Assembly (NCBI GenBank): GCA_040218145.1
Contig: JAVJQK010000065.1
Location: forward strand, 62,001-126,000
From: Sandaracinaceae bacterium
Lineage (GTDB): Bacteria > Myxococcota_A > Polyangia > Polyangiales > Sandaracinaceae
DNA length: 64,000 nt
Reading direction: 5' to 3'
This document shows positions 25,986-34,654 of the stretch, piece after piece. Each line of letters begins with the position of its first letter. The first letter of the stretch is position 1. A model generated the notes under the pieces. The model made no database searches. It was given only the letters and a program-made list of their open reading frames with translations, and had not been told where the DNA came from. Position numbers and translations under genes: made by a program.

Positions 25986-27461
25986 ATGTCCCAAGACGCG
26001 AGGTCGAACGCAGCCGCTGGTGGTCGGAAGCTCGCGCGCGCAGTGACGGGCTATGGCGCCGCGATGGTGGTCGCCAAGCTGACGTCGCTGGTCACCCTGC
26101 CGGTGATCTCCTGGGTCATCACGCCGTCCGAGCTGGGCACCTTCGCGGTGCTCAACAGTCTCCTGCTGCTCTCGTTCGCCACCCTGCTCGATCTCGGCCT
26201 CGACGCCGCGGCGCTCCGCCTCGCGGTGGACGAAGACGCGGCGGGGCGACGCGACACGTTCAGCTCGCTCCTCGTCGCTCGCACGCTCCTGGCGAGCGCG
26301 ATCGCGATCGTCGCGGTGGGCTGGGCCCCGGACGTGTCGCGCGTCCTGACGGGCACCGAGGCCCACGCCCCGCTGATCCCGTGGCTCGCCCTCTCGATCC
26401 TGGTCGGCACGCCGGCGCGTACGATGTCGAACTGGCTGCGCTTCCAGGGGCGTCACGGGCAGCTCGGCGGGGTGATGTCGACGATGAGCCTGATCGACGC
26501 CGCGCTCCAGATCGGCCTCGTCGTGGGCCTGGACTGGGGCCTGGCCGGGCTGGTCATCGCGCGGGTCGGCTCGCACGTCCTGACCCTCCCCGCGCTCCTC
26601 GCTCTGGGCCGCGACCTGCGCGGCGGCCGCCTGCGCCTCTCGCTCCTGCGCCCGATGCTGGCGTTCGGCCTCCCGTTCGGGCTCTTCAGCGCGCTCCACT
26701 CGCTGCGAGAGGTCGACCGGTATCTGATCGGCCACCTCGCCTCTTTCGAGCATGCCGGGGTCTACGACCTGTCCGTTCGCATCGCGGCGCCGTTGGCCGC
26801 CGTCAACCTCGCGCTCTCGCTCGCCCTCGAGCCGGAGCTCTATCGACGACACGACGCGCCGGGCACCGCGCGCCGCGTGGACGCCTTCGTGCGCGCGTAC
26901 GCCTGCCTCGGCGGCGGAGTCGCCTTCGCGGCCGCGGCGCTCTCCCCCGAGATCGTGCTCCTCGTGGACCCCGCGTTCCGGCCCGCGGTCCGCCTCATCC
27001 CCATCCTCCTGTTCCTGGAGCTGATCGAGGGCCTGCGACGCATGGCCGGGCTGGGCGGCGATCTGGCGAAGCGCACCGGTCTCTGGGCCGTGGTCGCGCT
27101 CGTGAACGTGCTGGTCGCGATCCCGGGGGCGGTGCTGCTCCTCCCCCGCTGGCCCTACCTCGCGGCGCCCGTCTCGCTGCTGGCCGGCGCGGTCCTCGCT
27201 GCGCTCACCGCCCACGCGCTCGCGCGCCGCGTCCACCCGATCGCGCTGCCGATCCCGCGGGCGCTCGCCGCCCTGCTCGTCGGCGCCGCGCTCTCCTGGG
27301 CGGCGGCCGTGGAGCTCGCCGAGGGTGCCCTCGGCCTGCTGGCTCGCGTCGCGCTGGCGGCGGCGTTCCCCATCGGCGCCGCGCTCGTCCTGAAGGTGCG
27401 CGCCGAGACCTTGCGAGAGCTGCTCGGGGCGCTGAGGCGGCGCGGAGAGCGGACCGCGTAG
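25986..27461 (+). CDS. Wzx-like polysaccharide flippase (MATE/MVF superfamily)
   Basis: 491 aa with about 12-14 hydrophobic segments. The N-terminal sequence VTGYGAAMVVAKLTSLVTLP and the following PSELGTFAVLNSLL match the polysaccharide-biosynthesis flippases that move lipid-linked sugar repeats across the inner membrane. A conserved block of charged residues (REVDRYLIGHLAS) lies in the middle, as in this group. Its stop abuts the next gene's ATG, so it is translationally linked to the first giant membrane protein. The substrate is unknown. Confidence 0.88.
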   Translation: MSQDARSNAAAGGRKLARAVTGYGAAMVVAKLTSLVTLPVISWVITPSELGTFAVLNSLLLLSFATLLDLGLDAAALRLAVDEDAAGRRDTFSSLLVARTLLASAIAIVAVGWAPDVSRVLTGTEAHAPLIPWLALSILVGTPARTMSNWLRFQGRHGQLGGVMSTMSLIDAALQIGLVVGLDWGLAGLVIARVGSHVLTLPALLALGRDLRGGRLRLSLLRPMLAFGLPFGLFSALHSLREVDRYLIGHLASFEHAGVYDLSVRIAAPLAAVNLALSLALEPELYRRHDAPGTARRVDAFVRAYACLGGGVAFAAAALSPEIVLLVDPAFRPAVRLIPILLFLELIEGLRRMAGLGGDLAKRTGLWAVVALVNVLVAIPGAVLLLPRWPYLAAPVSLLAGAVLAALTAHALARRVHPIALPIPRALAALLVGAALSWAAAVELAEGALGLLARVALAAAFPIGAALVLKVRAETLRELLGALRRRGERTA

Positions 27462-30281
27462 ATGGCGGAGGCGAACGATCCGAAGCCACGCCGCTGGCTC
27501 CCCAGCGCCTCGCACGTCTTCGTGGCGCTCTTCGCCGCGCTCGTCGTTCACGCGCTCGCGGCCACGTACGTGTTCACCTCCCTCTGGGACTTCCGGGTCT
27601 TCCAGACCGCCTGGTACGACCACGCGTGGCAGCTCGAGCTGGGCTGGCGCGCGCACCTCGGTCAGTGGAGCGGGCGCGACTTCCACTACCCGCGAGGACC
27701 GCTCTGGCAGCTCGTCGCCTACCTCTCCTGGCGCCCGTGGCGAGGAAGCGACGCGACGGCGGCGGACGCGCTAGGTGGGATCGTCGGCGCCTTTCGATTG
27801 CTCGCGCTCGCGACGGTCGCCTGGATGGCGTGGGCCCGCGTGCGGCAGGCGGCGCTGCGACCGGTCATCCTGCTCATCCTCGCGAGCCTCTCGTTCGGCG
27901 CCGGCGTCCCGACGTTTCGCGCCCTGCTCTCGCTCGTGATCGTGCTGGTGCTCCTGCCTCCGCGCGACGACGCGTCGAGGCGCTTCCCGATCCCTCGCTG
28001 GCGCAACGCCGTGCTGGCGGCGGGCCTGACGACGCTCGCGCTGCTCTCGAGCTTCGATCGTTTCGGAGTCGCGATGCTCTCGGTCGCGGCGGTGTTCGGG
28101 ATCGAGCTCGCCGTCACCCGGCGCGAGGGGGCGTCGATGCGCGCCCCTGCGCTGCGGCTCGCGCACTTCATCGCCGCGCTCGCGGCCGCGCTGCTGCTCG
28201 TCGCGGCCGTCGGGTGGATGCTCGGGGCCGACCCGCTGGCGTACGTCGCGGAGCAGCGCGCGCTCGCGGCGGGCTACGCGAGCGGCATGCGCACGCCCTG
28301 GCACGTCGGGGTCCCACCGGTGAACGTCGCGGGCCTCTTCGCCGCCGGCGTCGCCCTCGTCGCCGCGGCCTGGTGGCGGCGGGCTCCCGGCCACGTCCTC
28401 GGCTGGCTCGCAGGCGCGCTGCCGCCCGCGCTCTTCGGGCTCGTCACGTCGGACCAGGGCCACATCTACATGGCGCTGCTCCCGTTCTTGTGCGTGCTGG
28501 TGCTGGCGGCGGCGGAGCGGGGTGTGGATGGCTGGTCGCGGTTCGGCGCCGGGCTGCTCGCCGCGATCACGATCCTGGGCTGGTTCGGCACGTATCCCGC
28601 CAGCGTCTCGATCGATCCGCGCGTGTTCCGAGATGCCATCGCCGTGGCCCGGGGAGAGAAGCGACCGGATCGGGGGTTCGTCTCGGAGCACGCCCGCGCG
28701 GTCACCTGGGCGCGCGAGCGGGTGGCCGAGGAGAACCCGCGCTGCGTCGCGTTCTGGCCGAGCCTCACCGTGGCGCACGCGATGGCGCGGGTGCCGGGAC
28801 CGACGATGCTCGCGCTTCGGTGGAACGACACGCAGCAGCGCGCGCTCTCACGCGCCATCGCCGAGCACGACTGCCCACTTTACTTGCATGACATACTCAG
28901 CTTCGACGACATCGGCGGATCGTGGTTCCTCGGCCCCGACTTCCTCACGATAGTCGAGCGCTACCGGTTCGAAGAGCGCGTCGGCGTCGGACTGGCGGCC
29001 ATGCGGCGGCGCGACGAGCCGATCGAGATCGACGCGGTGCCGCTCCCGACCCCGCGACGCGCGGCCGAGCTCGCGTTGCCCGGCGAGCTCGTCGTCCCGC
29101 TCGGGCGCACGGTCGAAGGGACCAGCGTCGTACGGCTCGACTACACCCTCGAGCTCGACGGGCTGCGGGCGCAGCTCGGCGGGCTCCCGTGGGCGGAGTG
29201 GCGCTTCGAGCGCGAAGGGGCCCCTGTGGGCGACTGGCAGACGCTGCACCACCTCCGCGCGGGCGAGGGAACGGTCTACCTCTCTCCGGACCCGGAGGCC
29301 GTCGAGTGGTCCTGGATCGCCGAGGCACCCCTCGTTCGCCGCGTCCGGGCGGACGCGCTCCGCATCCGCTTCGAGCGACGCGGCGTCTTCACGCCGGACG
29401 CGCTGACGTTCGTCGTGCGAGCGATGACCGAGCACCCCTCGCCGGCGCCGGGCCCCGAGCCCGCGGTCTCCTGCCGTGCAGAGATCGACCTGCTCGAGCA
29501 GCTCCGCGCCGGGCAGGCGTTCACGCGCATGGTGTCGCCGCGTCCCGCGCTCGTGCACTTCCACCTGGATCCCAACGTCTATCCTTTCCCCGACGCGGAG
29601 ATCTTCTTTCGCGCGCGGCCGTGCGCGGACGCCTGCCTGCACATGCGAGCCGGCGTCGTCTCCGACGTCGGCGACGGTGTGGACCTCGAGCTCCACGTGC
29701 TGTGGCGTGAGGAGCGACTGCGCGTGCTCTCCCACCGCGTCTCGCCGGGGACCGAGATCCCGTTCGAGATCCCGCTGGATCGCTGGACCGGCCGGTCGAT
29801 CCTGCTGCGGCTCGGCACCCGAAACGGTCGCAACGTCGATGGCGATCACGCGGTGATCGTGGAGCCCCGGATCGGGCCCTGTAGCGCGCGACGCTGGGTG
29901 GCCGAGGCGGTCGAGTCCGGGGACGCGCGGGTCGCGCGCGGGACGACCCAGGTGCGCGGCCGGGACGTGTACCTGGGCGCCAGCGGAGCGGAGCTGCGCT
30001 ACCCCCTGCACGTGCTCGATCACACCTGCTTCGGCGTCGGCTACGCGTCCGAGGGAGTTCCGTTCAGGGCGCGGGTGCGCGTCGGCCTCATGGTAGATGG
30101 GCTCGAGCACGTCCTCTTCGAGCGCGACCGAGAGCTGAGTCAGACCCCGGTGGGCGAGAGTCACTCGCTCGGCGAGTACGCGGGCCGCGACGCGGAGCTC
30201 GTCGTGGCGACCGAGCCGCTCGAGGGCGACGGCGAGCCTTCCCGCTGGACGGGCCCGCACGTCTACGAGTGCGCGCCATGA
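27462..30281 (+). CDS. Large membrane protein with soluble C-terminal repeats, unknown
   Basis: 939 aa. About eight to ten hydrophobic segments fill residues 1-390, with HYPRGPLWQLVAYL after the first ones, a layout like membrane glycosyltransferases of the GT39/GT83 class, but without a confident catalytic Asp pattern. The remaining 540 or so residues are beta-rich and soluble. Near the C-terminus there are two copies of a module ending in the pattern WTGR-x-IL-x-LRLG ... VEPRIGPCS and YAGRDAELV ... WTGPHVYEC. The stop overlaps the next ATG (ATGA). That neighbour is a diverged paralogue. I infer a pair of enzymes or carriers acting on a flipped glycan; no function is known to me. Confidence 0.7.
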   Translation: MAEANDPKPRRWLPSASHVFVALFAALVVHALAATYVFTSLWDFRVFQTAWYDHAWQLELGWRAHLGQWSGRDFHYPRGPLWQLVAYLSWRPWRGSDATAADALGGIVGAFRLLALATVAWMAWARVRQAALRPVILLILASLSFGAGVPTFRALLSLVIVLVLLPPRDDASRRFPIPRWRNAVLAAGLTTLALLSSFDRFGVAMLSVAAVFGIELAVTRREGASMRAPALRLAHFIAALAAALLLVAAVGWMLGADPLAYVAEQRALAAGYASGMRTPWHVGVPPVNVAGLFAAGVALVAAAWWRRAPGHVLGWLAGALPPALFGLVTSDQGHIYMALLPFLCVLVLAAAERGVDGWSRFGAGLLAAITILGWFGTYPASVSIDPRVFRDAIAVARGEKRPDRGFVSEHARAVTWARERVAEENPRCVAFWPSLTVAHAMARVPGPTMLALRWNDTQQRALSRAIAEHDCPLYLHDILSFDDIGGSWFLGPDFLTIVERYRFEERVGVGLAAMRRRDEPIEIDAVPLPTPRRAAELALPGELVVPLGRTVEGTSVVRLDYTLELDGLRAQLGGLPWAEWRFEREGAPVGDWQTLHHLRAGEGTVYLSPDPEAVEWSWIAEAPLVRRVRADALRIRFERRGVFTPDALTFVVRAMTEHPSPAPGPEPAVSCRAEIDLLEQLRAGQAFTRMVSPRPALVHFHLDPNVYPFPDAEIFFRARPCADACLHMRAGVVSDVGDGVDLELHVLWREERLRVLSHRVSPGTEIPFEIPLDRWTGRSILLRLGTRNGRNVDGDHAVIVEPRIGPCSARRWVAEAVESGDARVARGTTQVRGRDVYLGASGAELRYPLHVLDHTCFGVGYASEGVPFRARVRVGLMVDGLEHVLFERDRELSQTPVGESHSLGEYAGRDAELVVATEPLEGDGEPSRWTGPHVYECAP

Positions 30282-33073
30282 AGCGAAAGCTCACCGTCAT
30301 CGGGCTCTTCGCAGGGACGCTCATCGTGGCCGCGATCAGCCGCGCCGCCGTGACCGACTTCGCGAGCCTCGACGGCGCCGCGGCCGAGGGCGTGGACATC
30401 GCCACCGCGTGGCGCCTCGGGTTCGGGGAAGTGGCGGGCGTGAGCTTCGTGAGTCCGCGAGGCCCCCTCTGGCAACTCCTGGCGTGGGTCGGGGCGCTGG
30501 GCGCAACCGATGACCCCGCGCGCTTCGTGGGAGCACGATGCGCGATCCTCTCGCTCGCGAGCCTCGCCGTCGCGTCCTGGTCTGGCTGGCGCGCAGGCGC
30601 AGACGATCGCGGGAGCCTGTTCGCGCTCGTCGGGCTCGGCTGGCTGGCCCTGCAGCACCCGGAAGAGACGTTGCCGAGCATGCTCGCGCTCGCCGCGATC
30701 CTCGGGGCGCTGCGACCGCCGGAGGGAGACGCGGCCGAGGAGGCCTCCGCGGGAGCGCTCGCGGGGCTGCTGGCCGGGTTGGGCGCCTGGATCGATCCCG
30801 GGATCACCTTCGGGCTCGGCGCGAGCCTCACCGTCGCGCTCGGGCTGACGGAGCGCGGCGGTCGTGCGCGCGGCGCCGTGGCGCTGGCGACGTACGCACT
30901 CTTCGCGCTCGCCCTCGGCGCCGTCGTGGGCTTCGCGCCGCTGCGCGTCGACTGGGCCGCGGACGGGGACGGTCGCCCGGCCGCGCTCCCCCTCGCCGTC
31001 GTGTCGGGCCTCCTGGCCGCCGGTCTCCACCGGGCCGATCGCGTGGCCGCGGGATGGATCTTCGCCGCGCTGCCGCTGACCATCCTCGGCGCCGCGCGCG
31101 GTGACACGCCCGCCGCCTACGTCGGATCGTTGCCGGTCACGGGGGCGCTCCTGCTTGCCGGCGTCCGGCTCTGGCCACGCTCGGTGCTGGCGGGCTCGCT
31201 CGCGACGCTGCTGTTCCTGGTGGTCACCGTCGGCTGGGTCGGTCACGTCGGGATGAGCTCCGCGCCGGAGATCCACGCGGTCACGCAAGCCGCCACCCTC
31301 TTGGAAGCGCCTGGCGAGACTCCCGCCCGCGGTGACCTCCCCCGCGTAGCGCGACGTATCTCGCGTCTCTCGGGCTGCGTCGTGCTCCCGCGCCGCCTGG
31401 CGGCGGCGGCGCTGGTCACCGAGCGCCCCGGCCCGTGGTGGCCGAGCGACCGCGGCAGCGGCGCGCGCCTCGCCGAGGAGATTCGCCGCGCGCGGTGCCC
31501 CTGGGCCGTCGTCACGGGGCCCCTCCCGGGCCCCCGGACCGAGGGAGCGGACGAGGTCTTCGACCGAGCCGACCTCGCGCTGGCGGAGCGCTACGCCGTG
31601 CACGAGCGGCTGGGGCCGGCGACCCATCTCCTCTCGCTGGCGAGCGCCACGGTCCCCGCGAGCCGGTCTCCCCTGCCCCTGCGCACCGACGGTGCTCTAG
31701 CCCCGAATCAAGCGCTTCGCGCTTGCTCCGGGTCTAGCAATTCTAGTCAGGGGCTTTTCGCAAAAGCCCCTCGCTGCGGCGGCAAAGCCGCCTTCGCTTC
31801 ACCCGAAAACGACGCGCCTGCGGCGCTTCTAGCCCCAAATACAGGCGCACCGTGGAACGAGGCGCTGGATTTGGGTCTAGCAGTCCGGCCGACTCGCTTC
31901 GAGCTCGACCGGAGCGTCCCCCTCGATCGCGTGCTCTCGATCGAGCTCGAAGACCTCGTAGGCGAGCCGACGGCGCTGATCGTGACGGTGAGAGACGACG
32001 GCCGCGACGTCGGCGTCGCGCGACGCTTCCCGCTCGACCATGGCCAGGCGCTCGTGACGCCAGAGCCGAGGCTCGCGTGGTGGCGATGGCTGACCGGGTG
32101 GAGCTCGGCCGAGCCCCGCACGTGGGACAGCGTGGACCTCTCGCTGGATCGAGGCACCGCCACCGTGGCGCGTGTCACCGTGCTCGAGCCCACCGACGCG
32201 ACGCGAGGTGACGCCCCGACCCGGTGCACGACGGACCGCGCGCTGCAGGCGCCCCCCTTCGCGCGGAACGCCGCCGCGCGACGAGAGGGAGATCTGATCG
32301 CGCTCGATCCATCACCGCCCGGAGCCGTCGCGGAGCTCGGCTACCTGGCGATCCCCTGCGATGACACCTGCCTCGTCGGCGAGGTGGGGCTGCTCGACGG
32401 CGCGGGGCCCTCTCACACCCTCCAGTTCGAGGCCAGCGTGTTCGACGGAGGCGAGGAGCTTCACTCGGTGCGCTACGAGATCGGCCGCGGGTGGCGCAAG
32501 CCGTTCGAGCTGCCCCTGCATCCCTGGTCGGGGCGCGAGCTGCTCCTGCGTTTCACCGCGCGCGCGCCGGGCGCCGACCTCCGCGGGCTCGCGCGACTCT
32601 TCTCTCCGCGCCTCGCGCGGTGCTCCGGACACCCCAGCCTCGTGACCCGGTTGCACGACGAGGCGCGGCACGAGGTGGAGCACGGAGCCCCTCGCATGAT
32701 CGGCGACACGCTGGAGCTCCCGGTGCGTGAGCGGGGCGCGCCGCCGACGGAGGTCCGCGTTCCTCTGCAGCTCGAGCGGCCGTCATGTCTCGCGGTCGAG
32801 GTCGCGGCGGCGCAGCACGACAGCTGGGTGACCGTGCTGGTCGGCGTCGTCGAAGGCGGTCGACTGCGGCGACTCGTCCGCGAGACGTTCGGTCCGGGAG
32901 ACGTCGAGGTCCGACCGCTCACCGATCGCGACCTCCGCGGTTGGACGGGCCGGAAGATCGAGCTGTACCTGGCCGCTTGGTCCACCACTCCCCACGAGGC
33001 CAGCGGAGTCGCGCGCCTGATCCGGCCTCAGCTTCACACCTGCGGTGAAGAGCCGCGGTGGCTCTTCCACTGA
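30278..33073 (+). CDS. Large membrane protein, paralogue of the preceding gene
   Basis: 931 aa from the ATG in the ATGA overlap with its paralogue. The N-terminal region carries several hydrophobic helices and the shared SPRGPLWQLLAWV motif. The C-terminal part repeats the same module pattern twice: HPWSGRELLLRF ... FSPRLARCS and RGWTGRKIELYL ... IRPQLHTC. Between the membrane part and these modules, about residues 474-535 are encoded by a CTAG-bounded palindromic element and have no counterpart in the paralogue; the flanks (PLPLRTDG and RSVPLDRVL) read smoothly. The insert keeps the frame open although it contains five TAG triplets out of frame. Function unknown. Confidence 0.7.
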   Translation: MKRKLTVIGLFAGTLIVAAISRAAVTDFASLDGAAAEGVDIATAWRLGFGEVAGVSFVSPRGPLWQLLAWVGALGATDDPARFVGARCAILSLASLAVASWSGWRAGADDRGSLFALVGLGWLALQHPEETLPSMLALAAILGALRPPEGDAAEEASAGALAGLLAGLGAWIDPGITFGLGASLTVALGLTERGGRARGAVALATYALFALALGAVVGFAPLRVDWAADGDGRPAALPLAVVSGLLAAGLHRADRVAAGWIFAALPLTILGAARGDTPAAYVGSLPVTGALLLAGVRLWPRSVLAGSLATLLFLVVTVGWVGHVGMSSAPEIHAVTQAATLLEAPGETPARGDLPRVARRISRLSGCVVLPRRLAAAALVTERPGPWWPSDRGSGARLAEEIRRARCPWAVVTGPLPGPRTEGADEVFDRADLALAERYAVHERLGPATHLLSLASATVPASRSPLPLRTDGALAPNQALRACSGSSNSSQGLFAKAPRCGGKAAFASPENDAPAALLAPNTGAPWNEALDLGLAVRPTRFELDRSVPLDRVLSIELEDLVGEPTALIVTVRDDGRDVGVARRFPLDHGQALVTPEPRLAWWRWLTGWSSAEPRTWDSVDLSLDRGTATVARVTVLEPTDATRGDAPTRCTTDRALQAPPFARNAAARREGDLIALDPSPPGAVAELGYLAIPCDDTCLVGEVGLLDGAGPSHTLQFEASVFDGGEELHSVRYEIGRGWRKPFELPLHPWSGRELLLRFTARAPGADLRGLARLFSPRLARCSGHPSLVTRLHDEARHEVEHGAPRMIGDTLELPVRERGAPPTEVRVPLQLERPSCLAVEVAAAQHDSWVTVLVGVVEGGRLRRLVRETFGPGDVEVRPLTDRDLRGWTGRKIELYLAAWSTTPHEASGVARLIRPQLHTCGEEPRWLFH
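31697..31880. repeat. CTAG-bounded palindromic element inserted in frame
   Basis: Five CTAG tetramers (31697, 31734, 31743, 31829, 31877) mark three units. Unit A (31697-31737, 41 nt) has 19-nt arms matching at 16 positions around a TTC loop; its core CAAGCGC-TTC-GCGCTTG is perfect. Unit C (31829-31880) has the same ends, CTAGCCCC...GGGTCTAG, but different inner arms that still pair (CCCAAAT with ATTTGGG). The middle (31743-31832) has three perfect hairpins: GGGGCTTTT/AAAAGCCCC (31750-31770), GGCGGC/GCCGCC (31778-31792) and GCGCC/GGCGC (31814-31826). CTAG is scarce elsewhere in the window. No transposase or second copy was seen. Confidence 0.85.
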
Positions 33074-33080
33074 GCCCGTA

Positions 33081-34607
33081 TCAGGGCTGCGCGCGCAGGC
33101 TCTCGGTCGGGACCCAGTTCGTCGTGCGCGGGCTCGGGCGCGAGGGGACGCCGCGCTCGATGCGCGCGCGCGCGGCCGCGTCCAGCCTCCGGAAAGGCTC
33201 GTTGAAGATGTGCTTCATCGGGTTGATGGCGGCGCCAACGAGCCACGGGAGGACGCGAGGGAGCTTGTCGGGCCGGTGGTAGAGGACCCGCGCGAGGATC
33301 CGCAGCGCCACCATGGGCTTGCTGCGGTTCACCTCTCCGCCGAGCGGGAGGAAGTTGTTCGAGCTCGCGTTGCAATAGTAGAACGCGTGAAGGCGCTGTG
33401 CCTTCTTGAAGTCCTCGGTCTCGAACAGCACCGGGGGATTGCTCGACCAGGTCCCCGTCCCGTACTCCTCCTCGGGGAGCATCCGCGCGTTCGCCTCCAC
33501 CCAGCGGTAGAGGTCGGTGTTGGTGTACGGGACCGCGATGTACCAGCGCGCGAGATCGATCCCGGCGTGCTCGAGGTTCGCCAGCGAGCGCAGCGTCGAC
33601 TCGGGCGTGGCGCCGGGGAGGCCGACGATCATGAACGCCTCGGTCTTGTAGTCGTAGCGGTGGAGCAGCTCGCAAGCCTCCTTGAGCGTCGAGAGCTTCA
33701 AGTTCTTGCCGATGCCCTTGGCGATGTCCGGGTCGAGGTCCTCGACGCCGAAGGGGATTCGCACCACGCCAGCTCGCCGCATGAGCGACACGAGCTCGTC
33801 GTCGAGGCAGTTGGCGCGCACGCCGTTCGGAAACGAGTACTGGAGATCGAGGCCCTCCTCGAGGATGAGCCGGAAGATCGCCTTGGCCCGCTTGACGTCG
33901 GTGTTGAACGCGTCGTCCCAGATCCCCACACGAGTGAAGCCGCGGTCGCGAATGTCGAACAGCTCGGCGACCACGTTCTCGGGAGAGCGCGCGCGCCATC
34001 GGCGAGACGAGTACAGCTTCTTCGTGCAGCAGAACACGCAGTCCCACGGGCAACCGCGCGATGTGATGATCGGGTGGATGTGCCCGTTGAAGGGGATGTT
34101 CGCGTAGTTGGGGAACGCGAGTGAGTCGAGGTCCTGGATCAGCGGCCGCTCGCCGTTGCTCCGGATCATGCCCTTGGAGGCCACCACGAGGCCCTGGAGC
34201 GAGTCGATCTTCTCACCCCGCTCGAGGGTTTGGACGATGTCGAGCATCGTCTCTTCGCCCTCTCCGATCACGAGCGCGTCGTAGTGCGGATAGTCGACGA
34301 GGAACTGCTTCTTCTCGAGGGTGACGTGCGGGCCGCCCGCGATGACCAAGGCGTCGCAGCGCTCGCGCACGAACTTCGCGCAGCGCGCCGACTGGTCGAC
34401 GTTCGAGATGTCGACCGAGAAGCCCACGATGGCGGGGCGGCGCGCGAGGATGGCCTCGAGCGCTTCCTCCTCGCGATCCTCGTGCACGGGGACGACCTCG
34501 GACGCGTAGCCGGCCGCCGCGAGGCTGGCCTGCAGATAATACGGGCCGAGTGAGATGATCCTGCGGCTGTTGACGCAGTCGATGAAAACGATATCGCCCA
34601 CGCTCAT
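33081..34607 (-). CDS. B12-binding-domain radical SAM protein
   Basis: 508 aa. Residues 1-150 form a cobalamin-binding-type Rossmann domain (YYLQASLAAAGYASEVVPV, AGGPHVTLE, VIGEGEETM) though the DxHxxG cobalamin ligand motif is not evident. The radical SAM core starts near residue 180 with the cluster motif RGCPWDCVFC, followed by the usual GIWDDAFNTD, GVRANCLDDE and FMIVGLPGATPEST. Members methylate or rearrange unactivated carbons in lipids, antibiotics and cofactors. It ends 7 nt from the convergent giant membrane gene. A link to the glycan locus is only positional. The substrate is unknown. Confidence 0.85.
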   Translation of the reverse strand: MSVGDIVFIDCVNSRRIISLGPYYLQASLAAAGYASEVVPVHEDREEEALEAILARRPAIVGFSVDISNVDQSARCAKFVRERCDALVIAGGPHVTLEKKQFLVDYPHYDALVIGEGEETMLDIVQTLERGEKIDSLQGLVVASKGMIRSNGERPLIQDLDSLAFPNYANIPFNGHIHPIITSRGCPWDCVFCCTKKLYSSRRWRARSPENVVAELFDIRDRGFTRVGIWDDAFNTDVKRAKAIFRLILEEGLDLQYSFPNGVRANCLDDELVSLMRRAGVVRIPFGVEDLDPDIAKGIGKNLKLSTLKEACELLHRYDYKTEAFMIVGLPGATPESTLRSLANLEHAGIDLARWYIAVPYTNTDLYRWVEANARMLPEEEYGTGTWSSNPPVLFETEDFKKAQRLHAFYYCNASSNNFLPLGGEVNRSKPMVALRILARVLYHRPDKLPRVLPWLVGAAINPMKHIFNEPFRRLDAAARARIERGVPSRPSPRTTNWVPTESLRAQP

Positions 34608-34654
34608 ACCGCGAGAGTATCCCAATCCACTCTTCCCGGCTCGCGCCGACGTTC

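Noticed and set aside
31750-31770. Intrinsic terminator read of the GGGGCTTTT...AAAAGCCCC hairpin
   Set aside because: It lies inside an open coding frame, lacks a trailing T-run and belongs to the palindromic element.
33073-33088. Possible bidirectional terminator AGCCC-GTATCA-GGGCT between convergent genes
   Set aside because: Only 5 bp of stem and no T-run; too weak to call.
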